Of a stretch of 64,000 nt of DNA, positions 48,701-60,117 are shown piece by piece. Below the pieces are notes generated by a model. It worked only from the letters and a program-made list of their open reading frames with translations, was not told where the DNA came from and did not search any database. The stretch is from Rhabdornis inornatus (Eukaryota > Chordata > Aves > Passeriformes > Rhabdornithidae), in contig VWZS01002241.1 in NCBI GenBank assembly GCA_013397075.1, positions 124,001-188,000 of the forward strand, given 5' to 3'. The position numbers and the translations under genes are program-made. Within the stretch, counting starts at the first letter, position 1. Every line of letters begins with the position of its first letter.

Positions 48701-51700
48701 CATTCACCACACAGATCTTCCCTTTTTCTCCTCTATTTTCTCTTAAAATAGACTGAAAGCTCCCTGCATAGGTCCAGTTACATGCAAAATAAATGTCAAC
48801 TTCTGCTGCATCTTTTTTCCATAATAGAGCACAGACTTTATTAGAACATCACCTGCTCTGATCTTCCTTCCTTGAACTCTTCAAAAGCATGTCAGGCTTA
48901 AAAATAACAGAACAGCACAGATATTCTGTTTGCAGTTTGGGCAAAAACTGTTTGATGTTAAGAATCTATTTTTCTAAGAGAAACAGTGGCATCCACCCCC
49001 TCCCATGAATATTGCCAAATTTAAGGATAAGAATTTTCATTTGGAAAGAATCCCACTTGCTGTATTTATAAAGAGGTCTGGGCAAAAATGGTCTCATAAG
49101 ATTTACATAATATTCTCTACTAAGTTATCTAAGAAAGAGATCTCTAAATAAACAGAGAAGGAACACCATGAAGTGAAAGGGAACGTGGAAAAAGGAGACA
49201 ACAAGAAACAAGCACTTTGATAGACAGGATGGAGAAGAACTTGGAAGAAATGAAGTGCATATTGCTTTTTTTTCCTGTACAGACATTGAAAGCAACTCAG
49301 TAACATTGAGATTGGAAGTGATAAAAGCTGCAAAGCTTTGAAGGCAACTAGAGGCAGTGATAAATGGCTCACTTTTAAAAACTAAATGTTTGCAGTATTA
49401 CACACAGAATAAAGAACCACCACTGCTATTGCACTTCTTAAATGGAGAGCAAGACAGGAATATAACACCCTAACCAAGAAGGCTGAGGTGTCAACTGACA
49501 AATATTTAAGTCGTTTTAAGAGGCCTACAAAGGCCATTTCTGGACACCAGAAATCTCCTGTGGTCACACAGCCAAGCAGAGCTGTCACTTCTCAGCTGCC
49601 CCTCCCAAACACTTCAGCTACTCAGCCTTTCCCATCAGTTAGTAAAAGACTCTAGAGGTGTAAGGTAGCTCAGAAAAGAGGTGTTACCCACAAAACTGCT
49701 CTTCATACAGCACAGCACTCTTGCCAGATCATGTGAGTTTTGGTGAAGAGGATTGAAGTAACCTAAGATCAGCCCTGGCACTCACAAGCTGTTCTCCAGC
49801 GTGGAAAGCATTTCCTTTCACTCTAAGTTGCTTATGGCCTGGATTAGCAGCATTTCCTCACTCTCTCTATTTCACTCCATGCTCCCAAATCCTGCACTGG
49901 GCAGCAGTGTAGGGTTCTTCAGTGAAGTGTGAAGTTAAGGCTTTAAGAGAATGCAAAATTCAGAAAGGAAACCAAAAGGTTTGGCTAAATATGCCACAAC
50001 AGTATCCAGAGGCTCTAAACCTCTAACATCTGGTAATTACAACAGCCTGCATTCAGGAATATTCCCAAGCTCCAGGAGGTAACTGGGTGGAAAGGGGGAG
50101 AAAAAGAAGGAAAGAGACAGCATTTTAGCCTTTATGAGAGTTTGAAGAGTAAAAATCCTCACATTTCCCCAAAATCTGATGAATTTACATAAATTTCTAT
50201 ACCTGCTTCTTAACCCAAAAATATTCAGACCTATAACAGAACGCGTAGCAACTCAGAGTGTATTTCCTACCTACATGGGAAAGAAAGATTTCCCATCTGC
50301 CAGGCTGTACATCAATTATCCATCTGCAGCACGTGCTGCATCTCCCAGTTCTGTACCAGACACACCCCTAGAGCTGCCAGATCACTGAAGTCCTGGAGTG
50401 CCTTTTGTGCTATGCACCATTACACAAAGTATTTGAGAGTGGAGAGGAGATGCTCTGACTCAGCACAGAAATTGTTTTTTCCCAAGTACTTAAAATGTTA
50501 TATAAACAGGAAGTCAGTTAGGTATCAGGAAATTCCAGAGCCTCTAGCTCAAAGAAAGCCTAGATTAAAGGCTACAATTTACATATCCTAAGGCAAAGGT
50601 CTGCCACAGGGAATACCTGAGTCGAAATTTCCTCCAATGTAACTTGGGGGAGAACTATCTGATGTGGAGAGATAGAGCACTCCAGTCACCTTTTTAAGAG
50701 GAAAAAAGACAAAAAGGGCCTGTGCAATCACTTGATCCTGTCAGGAAGTGAATCAACCCGGGGAAAACTCAGTGCTTTACTACAAACCCTACTCCATCCA
50801 TCACTGCTTTATACCAGACCTAACAAACTGTGGTGAAAATTGTAAAATGCTCCTCCCTCAAACCTAAACATAAAGTAATCTGCTTGAGGTGATGTTACAA
50901 TTAAATTCTATGTGTGATTATCATCTCAGTCCAGGTAATTTCAAAGTGTATCAATGTTTCCACTGATTGCTTTAAAACTGCTGACACATTGGGGAGAAAA
51001 AAACATACCCAACACAACACAAACCAACAAACCCAGCACACCTTGTACAGATTGTCGTGAGGCACACAACAGCAAACACAGGTTCAGACACACAGTTTAT
51101 GAGCTGCTCCTTCTCCCTCCCTCCCCCCCAAAATAAACATTTCAGAACTGAAAACATGGATGGGGAAACACTTATGTTAGTGATGGTTGACAACAGACAC
51201 GATACTGGTTCAGTAACCTAATAATAATCAACAATAATCTAATTTACAAGTGACTCGAGTCACTCATGTTATCCATAACTTATTAATCACGACGTAAAAC
51301 CAGTATTACAAAGCTTTTCCCTTTCTCATTCCTCCAAAACTATCACATGAGCGAAAGGGAAATCCCTTGAACAGATCTCTTCCTTCTAAATTTTGCCCAT
51401 TATGTACCTCCAAAGCCAAGGCTGTCTTGTCGTAGGCATTAGGGACTCGCTTCTGGATAACCCGGGCATAAATAGGGCCATTCTGAAGGTTAGGGAGCGG
51501 AGTGTTGATGCTGGGCTGGGCATAGGGCCCTGGCTCCGGCCCACCCAGTGGTTGTGGGTGGGAACTATCCTGGTTACCTCCAATCAGAGTGGGGACTGAA
51601 GCAGAGGAAGGTCTATACTTCTCGACGTAAGGAACGGGTATCATTCCCCTCTTCCCTTCGCTGTCTTCTGCGTTCCACCACTGCTCTTCAGGTTTATCCC

Positions 51701-54700
51701 GGATTCTCAGTATGTCTCCTTTCTTAAAGGGGAGATCTTCCTCATCATTGCCATTAAAGTCAAACAGAGCTCGCACATACTCGGCCTCCTCCTGCCTGAG
51801 GATGACCCCGCTATTCTGCCTCGAGCGCGAAACCGGTTCTATCAAGGTTGTAGTGTCCAAATAGTGTATTTTGTAGAATTCCAGTAAAGATGGCAAAGAA
51901 TCAAACTCTTGGTCACCTATTCGAAATCTGGTGGGATTCGACCCTGAAAAGAGAAGGCAACACATCAAAGAGAGCATTAAAACTATGAATCAAACATTTG
52001 AGAAGACAAATAAACAGAAGTATTTCAACACCAAATTTGATCACCTTGACATCATATTCAGCTTTTCTGAGCATTTTCAATCAAAGGCAGCACTATCATG
52101 ATCACAAGTTTTTTTTAAAAGATTTTGTCAAGGAAGGAAAAGAGAGATTCTTTGGCACCACCAAACTTCCCGAATTAGGATAAAAATATCTTTGTTTCTT
52201 TCAATGTTATATGGACCCAACAGATGAAAATGTTCAGTACATCAGGGTTGCTCAGGAGTTTGTCCAATTCTCCTGTTTCATACTCTAAATATAGGAAGTA
52301 AATTTTGGTACCATTTCAAGGAAATTATTTTTTAAACTCTCTTCTGCTGTTCAGATCTGTTTCCAAAGAACACTGCAATCATGGTCATTTGCCTGTTGTC
52401 ACATATTGAGTTAAAGGCATGGACACTACAGAAAACTGCTTTGCACGGCAGCAAACAAGTGATGTCAATGAGCAAATAAAGTTATTTTTCATTTTGATAA
52501 AAGGTACCAGTAATGAAAATTATCTCCATTCTATGCAATGCAAAGCAACAACATATATTTTCGTAACAGGTATGACTCAGCCTTGTAATCTCAAGTCTTT
52601 GCCACATTTGTCAGATGGAGCCTAAGCTATAAATCCAAACTTCAAATACATTGGAATACAGATGATGCTCACATCCAAGCCATTACAAGCATCAAAGTGT
52701 AGAATATCCATTTCCAATCTGTGTGCTGTGCTTTTTTTTTTTTTCCATGTTATGTTCTTCAGGCTCAGCTGGGGAAAAACACACACATGATGTTCTATTT
52801 CCACCATGCCCCGTGCATTCAGTTATGGGAAGAACTGGGGAAGGCTGGGGGAAGGGAGTGCAGATGAAAAGATTTATACTTTAATGAGTAACTCTTTTAG
52901 CAAGAAAGAGATGCTTACTTTGCAAGTCTGTTTTCTCTGCAGGGAATATCTAACAGTCCCAAGCCTTAGCTCTGGAGTACAAAGCTAGCAGAATCCTTCA
53001 AGCTGTCACTGATCCAAAACTCCCTGCAAAGTAGCACTGTCAGCATGGAAAGCTAATGTTACAACAAGTTCTTTCAGGAGAGAAAAAGGGGTTCTAACAG
53101 AGAAAAGGGCAGATTCAATAAGATCAACACAGACAAACACCCGAGAAATGAGTTCTGAAGCATCCTGAAGGAACAGGAGCATTAGTGGAGCTGGTTAAGT
53201 GAAATTCGAAGGAGCAGAACTAAGTCTTTGGAAAATGGTTTGCATGCTTTAACAGCCCTGAAAGGCTCTCAAAAGAAATTAATACAAACTCAGTGAGCCA
53301 AAACTCAAAAGCAATAGCCTTGGAAAACTGCAAAAAAAACCCTGCAAACTGGCATCACCAAGAGATAAAGGAAGTTAATGTCATTATCAGTGACAAAGGC
53401 CAGCCCAGCATGGGAAGAGAATTAAGAGTCCATCATATTCTCCCAAAGTGCAGTGCTGAGAGGATGCAAAACCCCCTCAACTTGCTGAGATGTACCTTAC
53501 AGGTCTAGACTTGGTCAGAACCCTGGAATTTCAACCCAGTGGCACTGTCAGCTCTGTGGGCTCACAGGAGATGAGTTCTGGCTGGACAGGCAGCATGCCT
53601 ACAGCACATCAGAAAAGCTTGGTGTAAATCAGGATCTGGGAATGCTGCACCTCCACTAGAGTCAGAAGTGGGAAATACATCAGGTTTCAGACCAACCTGG
53701 TGACAGAAACATGAGCAAATATCTAGTACTATTTTAGCTGTGAACCTTTAAGGATCAAGGCTTGACATTTGAGTAAAAAGACAAAGTCATGGGAAGTTTA
53801 AGAGCAGGGCAGCAAAGCTCTCTGCAGCCATATGGAGAAGACTGAATCTCAGGGAAGTTCACTGACATGGAACTTATTTCTGTGACAGAAATAGAGCCTG
53901 AAACCAATTTACCTCAGTGAAACCTGCTACAAGCTGACTCAGCCAGGGGGCTGAGCTAGGTCTCAGCAATGTAGGCATTCACAGAAAAATTTTCCCAGGT
54001 TACAGAGAATGAGCAGTTCATCAATAACATTAATCAGCCTGGTCAATCTTCAATCTTCATCAGGATGAACAGGGCATTTTGGAGTGTCTTTTTTTTATTT
54101 TTCCTTTGGAACAGGTTCACCCTCTTGAATTAATGCACAACAGCCTGAGGGGCCTGCCAAGTGTACCTGAATACAAGTTGGACTTTAAGAAGAAAAGTCC
54201 TCTGGAACATTATGTACAGGGAAGGAGTGACAGGAATCACTGTACTGTATCCTGGAAAATCAGGTCCTAAGAGGTGTTTTGCACAGCTGAACAACAGAGG
54301 ACACAGACCCTCCAAATTCTGGTAACAGAAAGATCAATGCACTCCTTGAAGGGACAGAGAGAAAAGCATCAGAAAGGAGAGATGTTACCCTCACAAAGAC
54401 CACACTACCAGAAAACCACGTGCACTTCTGATGCTTTTCTTTTAAAAAAAATAAAATGTAAGGCAGCTACAGAAATTTGAGATCTAGAACAAGAAATCTA
54501 CAAACTTAATCTAAATTAACCATCAATTAATATAAAGGCAGCAATCTCATAATTATCTGGAGACCTTAAAAAGAAGACTCCTAAAATTTAGCTAAAACAG
54601 CCATAAGAAGGACAATATAGTTCAAAGTCACAGTTGGTAAAATGAAGATTGGAAATAAAATAAAATTCCACCTTCTCAAGCAAGTGGAAAACTTTCCATC

Positions 54701-57700
54701 AGCTTAAGTCTTTTGTGGATACTCTTGTTCAGCTACAGTGAACTAAGCGATGCTCACATGCAGTGGAGAAATTATTCCACTCCCTACAGACTCCCAAGTT
54801 TTGTCAATTCCTGGTATAATGACATTCAAAGATTAACAGATTTCAGGCTCAGAGGAATTCTTCAGCCTCTCGTTTGAACTGCAACACTGCTCAAACCTGC
54901 AGACCAATGGAATCATTCAGGCAAGATTTAACACAACAAAAAGTCACAGCAACAAGGTGAGTGGGGTTTTTTTTGGGAATAAGAGCAGTTTTCCTTCCTG
55001 ATCCTGGGATTTCTCTTGAAGGCACAAGTCTGAGCAGCACAGTGTGCACATCTTCTGAGGGCTCCCAGGAAGAGCAAAAGCATGGAAAGGTGAGTCCAGT
55101 TCCTGAAGGAACTTTAGTCACTTCCTGTGAAAGTTGCGACAGTTGAGAACTGGAAATTCTCTTTGTGCAGCCTGGCACAGTTGAAGAAGAGCTGCTCAGG
55201 GAGTACCTCCATCATCAGCACTGCTCAGCTGAGCAACATGAACTTTTTTTATGAGAAGCACAAAGGGCTGAGTGTCCTCTTCCTTCCTTACTCCATCTCC
55301 ACTAACCTAACTCCAGCCATCTCAGGAGGCCACAAAACCCCTGCTCTCCAAAAGGTGAGGAAACAGTTAAAATCCAAAGGGTCCCACAGTTGAAGAAAGT
55401 TTCAAACCTGGCTCATATCAGTTCTCTGGTTATGATGCACATTCCCTCCTGTCACAACCCTCTGACTCTGTGCTGCCTTTGTGTCAGCCTGGGAAACAGT
55501 GCTGGTATATGTTTTAAATATTGTACAGATACTGGGGAATTAGGGCTATAAACCACCCAATATTCTGCTGACTGGGCAGGTGGTGAAACCACTGAGCAAC
55601 TTCTCACTTTCTCACACATCTCAGGGGTTTGCATTTCTCTCTTCACTCCAATTTTTAGTGTCAACAGGGAATTTTCTCTTTACTCCCAAGCTTTGGAAAG
55701 CTTTTCTTTCACAGAAATACAGGTCTTTACTTTTACATCTAGTTTTATTCTGTAAGGGTGCCTCCCTTTCCTAATTAAGAGTTTAGGGCCAGAAAAGCAG
55801 TTCTTATCACACAGGGCAGCAGTGAGATACCCCAGTGATGTAAGCCACTTCCTCCTGGAGCATATGGGAGCTGGGCTCTGAAGGCACCACATTCCAGCCT
55901 TTGTGCTTCCCCCACCCCCACAGGGACACCTTTTTTCCTTGTTCTCAAGCACCTTCCTACTCATGCTGGGCTGAGCAAATAAATCCATGAATGAACACCC
56001 TATAAAAACATAAAACTCTGTTGACTGGAAGAGCCCTGAGCACACCAGGAAAACATTCACTCAGGAGCTACAGGCTCATTTCTGCAGATTATCAGAGGAT
56101 AAGAGCAGATGTCTAATACAGGCACTTTCTAAAGTTACAATTAGTTTGCATTTAAATATATTTTGATCTCAATATAAAAATGAAAAAAAGAAAACCCAAG
56201 CATCAGAGTTCAACCACTCTGCTCACACATCCCTAAAGCCACTTCATCTAGAGCTGAGTATGGGTATCATTCTGTAAGGATTCTATCATTCCAGGAAGTT
56301 CAGTCTCAATGGAAGCAATTTAGAAGCATTAAATTCAGAAACATGTTCTTAAAACTCATAAATGGTGAGAACATCAATTTCTGCATTTTATCTGTCATAT
56401 TTGCCTACTTGAGGCAGACAAATTTAATAACATAAAGCTTCTATCTTTATAATGCTGCACTCTCAACAGAGAGCATTTCTATCTTTAGGTATTTCAGGCA
56501 TTTTTAGTGCATATCACACATTTTTACCCCGAGCCCTCATGTCAAATTGCAAACACATGATATATTTAATATTTCCTCTGCTATCCATCACCATGCTAAT
56601 GCCTGCATGGAGCACTTTGTCTTGTCTGGGATTTCTTTAGCCATAACTGTGATACTTCATCACAAATAATCCATTTCCACTGAAAACAGAATGTTTTTCT
56701 TTCCCATAATTCACTGATTTATCCTATTTTATTAACCTCCTTAAAACATTCCAGGAAGACATAACAAGTTCTGTTCAATTCTTTTTTCTTTGTTACGCTG
56801 AAAAATCACCTGCAAGAAGTTAGAAACTGCAGCATCAAAAGTCAATTTAACAAAGAGTTTGCAAGTTTACTTTATACTTTAGAAATCAAAGAAAGTATCA
56901 TGTTTTTGTGACATTGTGATTTTTAGGGAAGCCAAAGCTCCTCATCTCGTTCATTCTCTGCTGAGGCTTCCCTATCCCTGAGAGCAGCCAGGAATTTCAC
57001 AGACACTGAACCAAAAATCAACCTAAGAACCCAACCTGGAATATTCAAACTTTCCAGAGAGACCTGTGCATTTGCCAAACAATAAATTGCTAAAAAAAAA
57101 AATTGTACCATACTAAAATATACTGATTTTGTTTTTCCTAATGTTTTAGCTTGGCCACAATAAACAAGCAGGACAATTTCCAAACATTTACCTCTCTTTA
57201 CTGCATTAGCTTCCCTACCCAAACACAACATCATCTTCAATCTTCAGCTAATGTTTTCACCTCCCTTCCACTGCAGAACAACCTCCCACTTATTTTTTTC
57301 TGAAAGAGCACCTTAATTACACTTGAAGTGTAATTTAATATACACCTCCCCAGCACCTTCTTTGGTTGGAGTGTGAAGACAGCAGTATCAGCATGGAGGC
57401 ATGATTTAATTAAAATTACTAAAATCAGCGTGGGAGTGTCTGTAGTGCAGGAGTGATGCATCATCCCTCCCCAGAACATCCAGGGGACAAATAAAAAGGA
57501 GACCAACCAAAACATAATTATACTTTTTCAGATATATTAAGCCTGCTGTGCCACCAGCTTACACAGCTACTCTTTTAAAACAGAAGAGAATTACAAGGTA
57601 CTTCATGATTTTAACCAAAGCCAGCCCACAGAATACCACAAAATGTTACTGAGCTTAGGATGTAACACAAGAAAAAAGTCAGGATGGCGGTACTGAAGTG

Positions 57701-59343
57701 ATGCCACTGTTTTTCCAGAAATGAGCTGCTCCCCAAAAAACAACTGCCCAGATGTGACAGACACTCGTGACCCAGTGCTTTTTACTGTCTTTGAAATCCA
57801 ATTAGGTTGGATTCACAACAAACCATCCTGGTCACTGACTGCTCTACACAACACCAGCCATCCTTGCCAGCAATTCCAGCACCAAACCTCTGTCTGCACA
57901 CACATGAAACATGAAATACCACATTCTGATCCCCCACAGCAGCAACAACTTCCACTTTCAGCTGAATTCAGCCACCTTTAACTTCTACCTGTGGAGTTCT
58001 GTAACCTGAGTGCACTGTGCAGCTCCGGGAGGCTCCTGGGGTAAACAGGATGAGTTCAGACTTTCCCCGTTTTTCCAATCTGAAATGCTTCCCCTGTATG
58101 ACAGTGCAAACCTACTGGCACTAAGTTTGGTTTCTCTAATGTTATCTCCTTAGTCAACCACTCTCTGCAGAGACTGAAAAATAAAGTCTTGTTACATCTT
58201 TCCCATATTGGTCTCTTTTTCCACCCACAGATCTACACCAGAGTGTCTCTGTTTACCTTCTGCCAAATAAGTTCACCAAATCTTTTATTACATAGGTTTA
58301 CTATAATAAAAATTATCTAGTGGCTCCTTGCTGAGTGAGATGCCAACCACACACCACATCATTTGCGAGTATTAATATCCAAACTCGAGCAGTCCCATCA
58401 CCAACTCCACTAATTCCCACAGGAGGGACACCAGTGCCTTTGGACTGCACGTTCTGACACATCCAAGGGTTCTGCACTGCTGAGGTTTGACTGGATTCAA
58501 CAGCAAAAATGCTGCTTCTCACAGAGCTTCTCCCTCTGGCACAATCAGCACCTTCTGCTCTTGAAATGTTATACTTCAACGTGTTGTTTTCATTATTACA
58601 TGTTCAGTTGATGAGAAATAAAATCAAACTTCTCCTTTCAAGAGGGAAGAAACTGAACCTCACATCCGATTTAAAGAAACCATTGCCTTTACATCCCGAA
58701 CAGTTCCCACCACTCAAACTCCCCACTCGAACTCAGCCTCCCCGATAATGCAAAACTGCCTTGTCAGAAGTCTGACTTTGGGGATGACACTTCCAAAGAA
58801 CCATCTCGCGATGGAGATGACACGGAAAATCTATGAATTATCACTAAGGGCGTCAGGAAAACAAAGAGGTGCGAGGCTGGAGCTGCAGGATGCCCAACTC
58901 CAGGACGCTGAATTTCATGTGGCACAGGACGGCAGGTGCGGACACACAGCTCGGCTCGGGCAGCGGCCCCAGCTCCGGAACGCGGCTTAATTCCACCACA
59001 AAGCGCTCCAGGCTGCAAACACCGCCCGGGCGCCCGGCGGAGCCGCCCCGGCTGCCCTGCCCGGGGCTGCGGGCACCGCCAGCCCTGGGGGTCACTCACC
59101 CGGGGCCCCGGGGCCCTCGCCGCCGGCCCGCCGGGCTCCCGCCGGCCCCAGGCTGTTGACGATGTAGTGCGAGACGCGGGAGCTCTCGGACACGGACAGC
59201 ACGAAGTCGCCGGGGATGGTGCCCGAGTCGCGCACCAGGAAGGTGCCGTGGCGCTGCCCATGCAGCAGCGATACGGCCTCGGCGCGGCTCAGCCGCCCCC
59301 AGTACCAGCTCGCCCGGTCCTCGGAGTCGAACTGCCCGGCCAT
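45742..59343 (-). CDS. CRK: CRK proto-oncogene adaptor (CRK-II form), complete, three coding exons
   Basis: Cytoplasmic adaptor: SH2 binds pTyr-x-x-Pro sites on p130Cas and paxillin, and the first SH3 binds Pro-rich C3G, DOCK1 and ABL, coupling adhesion and receptors to Rap1/Rac. Exons in transcript order: 59100-59343, 51408-51943, 45742-45879; GT-AG, phases join. Product 305 aa: SH2 about 13-119 with FLVRDS (Arg38), SH3N about 134-192 (ALFDFNGNDEEDLPF ... WW ... PVPYVEKY), regulatory Tyr222 in GPYAQP (human Tyr221, the ABL site), SH3C about 238-297. The start is the ATG in the CpG island, matching the family N terminus MAGQFDSEDR. The SH2 loop between 66 and 83 is Gly/Ala-rich, unlike the proline-rich human loop. 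A downstream ATG-initiated form is not suggested by the sequence. Confidence 0.97.
45880..51407 (-). other. CRK intron 2
   Basis: A 5.5-kb intron, donor GTACAT (51407) and acceptor CCCCACAG (before 45879). It contains a CR1 tail at 46448-46545; the rest is unrecognised AT-rich sequence. The first 33 codons of the intron stay open in the frame of exon 2 (stop at 51308-51306). Confidence 0.7.
46448..46545 (-). mobile_element. CR1 LINE 3'-end fragment
   Basis: The + strand reads GAATCACAGAACTTAGGTTG, GGAAAGATCTTTAGGGTCAT and GAGTCCGACCATTAACTCAG CACTGCCAAG, the reverse complement of a diverged CR1 3' tail subfamily. Short and inert. Confidence 0.8.
51408..51943 (-). CDS. CRK: CRK exon 2 with internal alternative donor (CRK-I/CRK-II switch)
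   Basis: The 536-nt exon starts after TTTTCAG and ends GCTTTGGAG|GTACAT at 51408. Inside it, ATTGGAG|GTAACC gives a second donor after 51578. Using it removes 170 nt (51577-51408) and joins GGAG to GTCGGTGAG of exon 3, reading Gly-Gly-Arg-stop. The product is a 205-aa SH2-SH3N protein, the CRK-I form, lacking Tyr222 and SH3C. This matches the remembered human CRK-I structure (204 aa, 170-nt deletion). Confidence 0.88.
51944..59099 (-). other. CRK intron 1
   Basis: A 7.2-kb intron, donor GTGAGT (59099) and acceptor TTTTCAG (before 51943). AT-rich, with a 13-base T run near 52732-52744. No exon, RNA gene or mobile element recognised; its 5' end enters the CRK CpG island. Confidence 0.7.
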
Positions 59344-59370
59344 GGGGGCCGCGCTCCTCCCCCGCCCGCG

Positions 59371-59391
59371 GCCGCCGCCGCCGCCGCCGCC
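59371..59391 (-). repeat. (GCC)7 / CGG trinucleotide tract in CRK 5'UTR or core promoter
   Basis: Seven uninterrupted GCC triplets on the + strand, so the CRK-sense strand reads (GGC)7, starting 28 bases upstream of the ATG. If transcribed it is a CGG-type repeat in the leader, which could form stable structure. Confidence 0.9.
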
Positions 59392-59462
59392 CGCGGAGCC
59401 GCTCAAAATGGCGGCCCCGGCCCTGACCTCACCTACCGGACGTGACCGCACGCGCGGAGGCG

Positions 59463-59470
59463 TGACGTCA
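59463..59470. promoter_or_regulatory. Full palindromic CRE (TGACGTCA)
   Basis: Perfect 8-bp CREB/ATF consensus in the context GGCGTGACGTCATCACC, 120 bp upstream of the CRK start codon and inside the CpG island. A CRE half-site-like CGTGACC lies about 30 bp nearer the gene. Binding in vivo is inference. Confidence 0.8.
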
Positions 59471-59671
59471 TCACCCCGCGCGGGCGGGGCGGGGCGTGGC
59501 CGTGAGGGCGGGCTGTGAGGGGAGGCGGGAACGCGCTGCGGGCACTCGGAGCGGCGGGGACAGTATGGTAATCCCGGCAGCGATCGGCTGGGGAACGCCG
59601 CTGAAATCACCCGCTCCGGCCCGGCACCGAACACCGCCTTGTTAACCATGTCAGAGTGCCGCGTCCGATCG

Positions 59672-60112
59672 TTTCTCGAACACCTCCAAGAACGGTGATT
59701 CCGCCACATCCCTGGGCAGCCCGTTCCGATGTCTAATGACCTTCTCTTGGAAGAAATTCCTCCTGATGTCCAGCTTAAACCTCCCTTGACACAGCTTGAG
59801 GCCATTTCCTCTTGTCCTGTTCCTTGCTCACTGGGAGCAGAGCCTGACCCCTACCTGGCTCCAGCCTCCTTTCCAGCAATTGTGGAGAGCCAGAAGATCT
59901 CCCCTCCTTTTCTCCAGGCTCAGCCCTCCTGGCTCCGTCGGGCTCTCCTGGTGCTCCAGATCCCTCCCCAGCTCTGTTCCCTTCTCTGATCATGCTCCAG
60001 CCCCTCGCTGTCCTTCCTGAATTGAGTGGCCTAGAGCTGGGTGCAGCACTTGAATGTGCCCAGCACAGGGGGGACAGTCCCTTCCCTGGTCCTGCTGCCG
60101 CACCATTCCTTG
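59672..60112 (-). mobile_element. CR1 LINE fragment, minus orientation
   Basis: The reverse complement carries CR1 landmarks in order: a CTGGGCACA...GTGCTGCACCC segment, CAGAGAAGGGAACAGAGCTG, GAGGAAATGGCCTCAAGCTG, GGAGGTTTAAGCTGGACATC, GGGCTGCCCAGGGATGTGGC and TTCTTGGAGGTGTTCGAG. The extreme 3' tail is missing or diverged. It directly follows the CRK promoter. Confidence 0.88.
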
Positions 60113-60117
60113 CATGA

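Larger units (their letters stand above)
58930..59560 (-). promoter_or_regulatory. CRK: CRK CpG-island promoter and first exon
   Basis: Dense CpG sequence spanning exon 1 and about 200 bases upstream, with no TATA box. It contains GC boxes at 59482-59490 (GGGCGGGGC) and 59491-59500, a YY1-like AAAATGGCGGC at 59405-59415, a (GCC)7 tract and a full CRE. The transcription start is expected between about 59390 and 59480 but cannot be fixed from sequence. Confidence 0.8.

Noticed and set aside
51306..51977. A separate 223-aa single-exon gene on the minus strand
   Set aside because: It is CRK exon 2 extended into both introns; splice signals and homology define the exon as 51408-51943. The 3' read-through is listed only as a possible isoform.
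59092..59805. A longer CRK N terminus beginning upstream at 59805
   Set aside because: The upstream part lies across the promoter and a CR1 element; family homology starts at the ATG at 59343.
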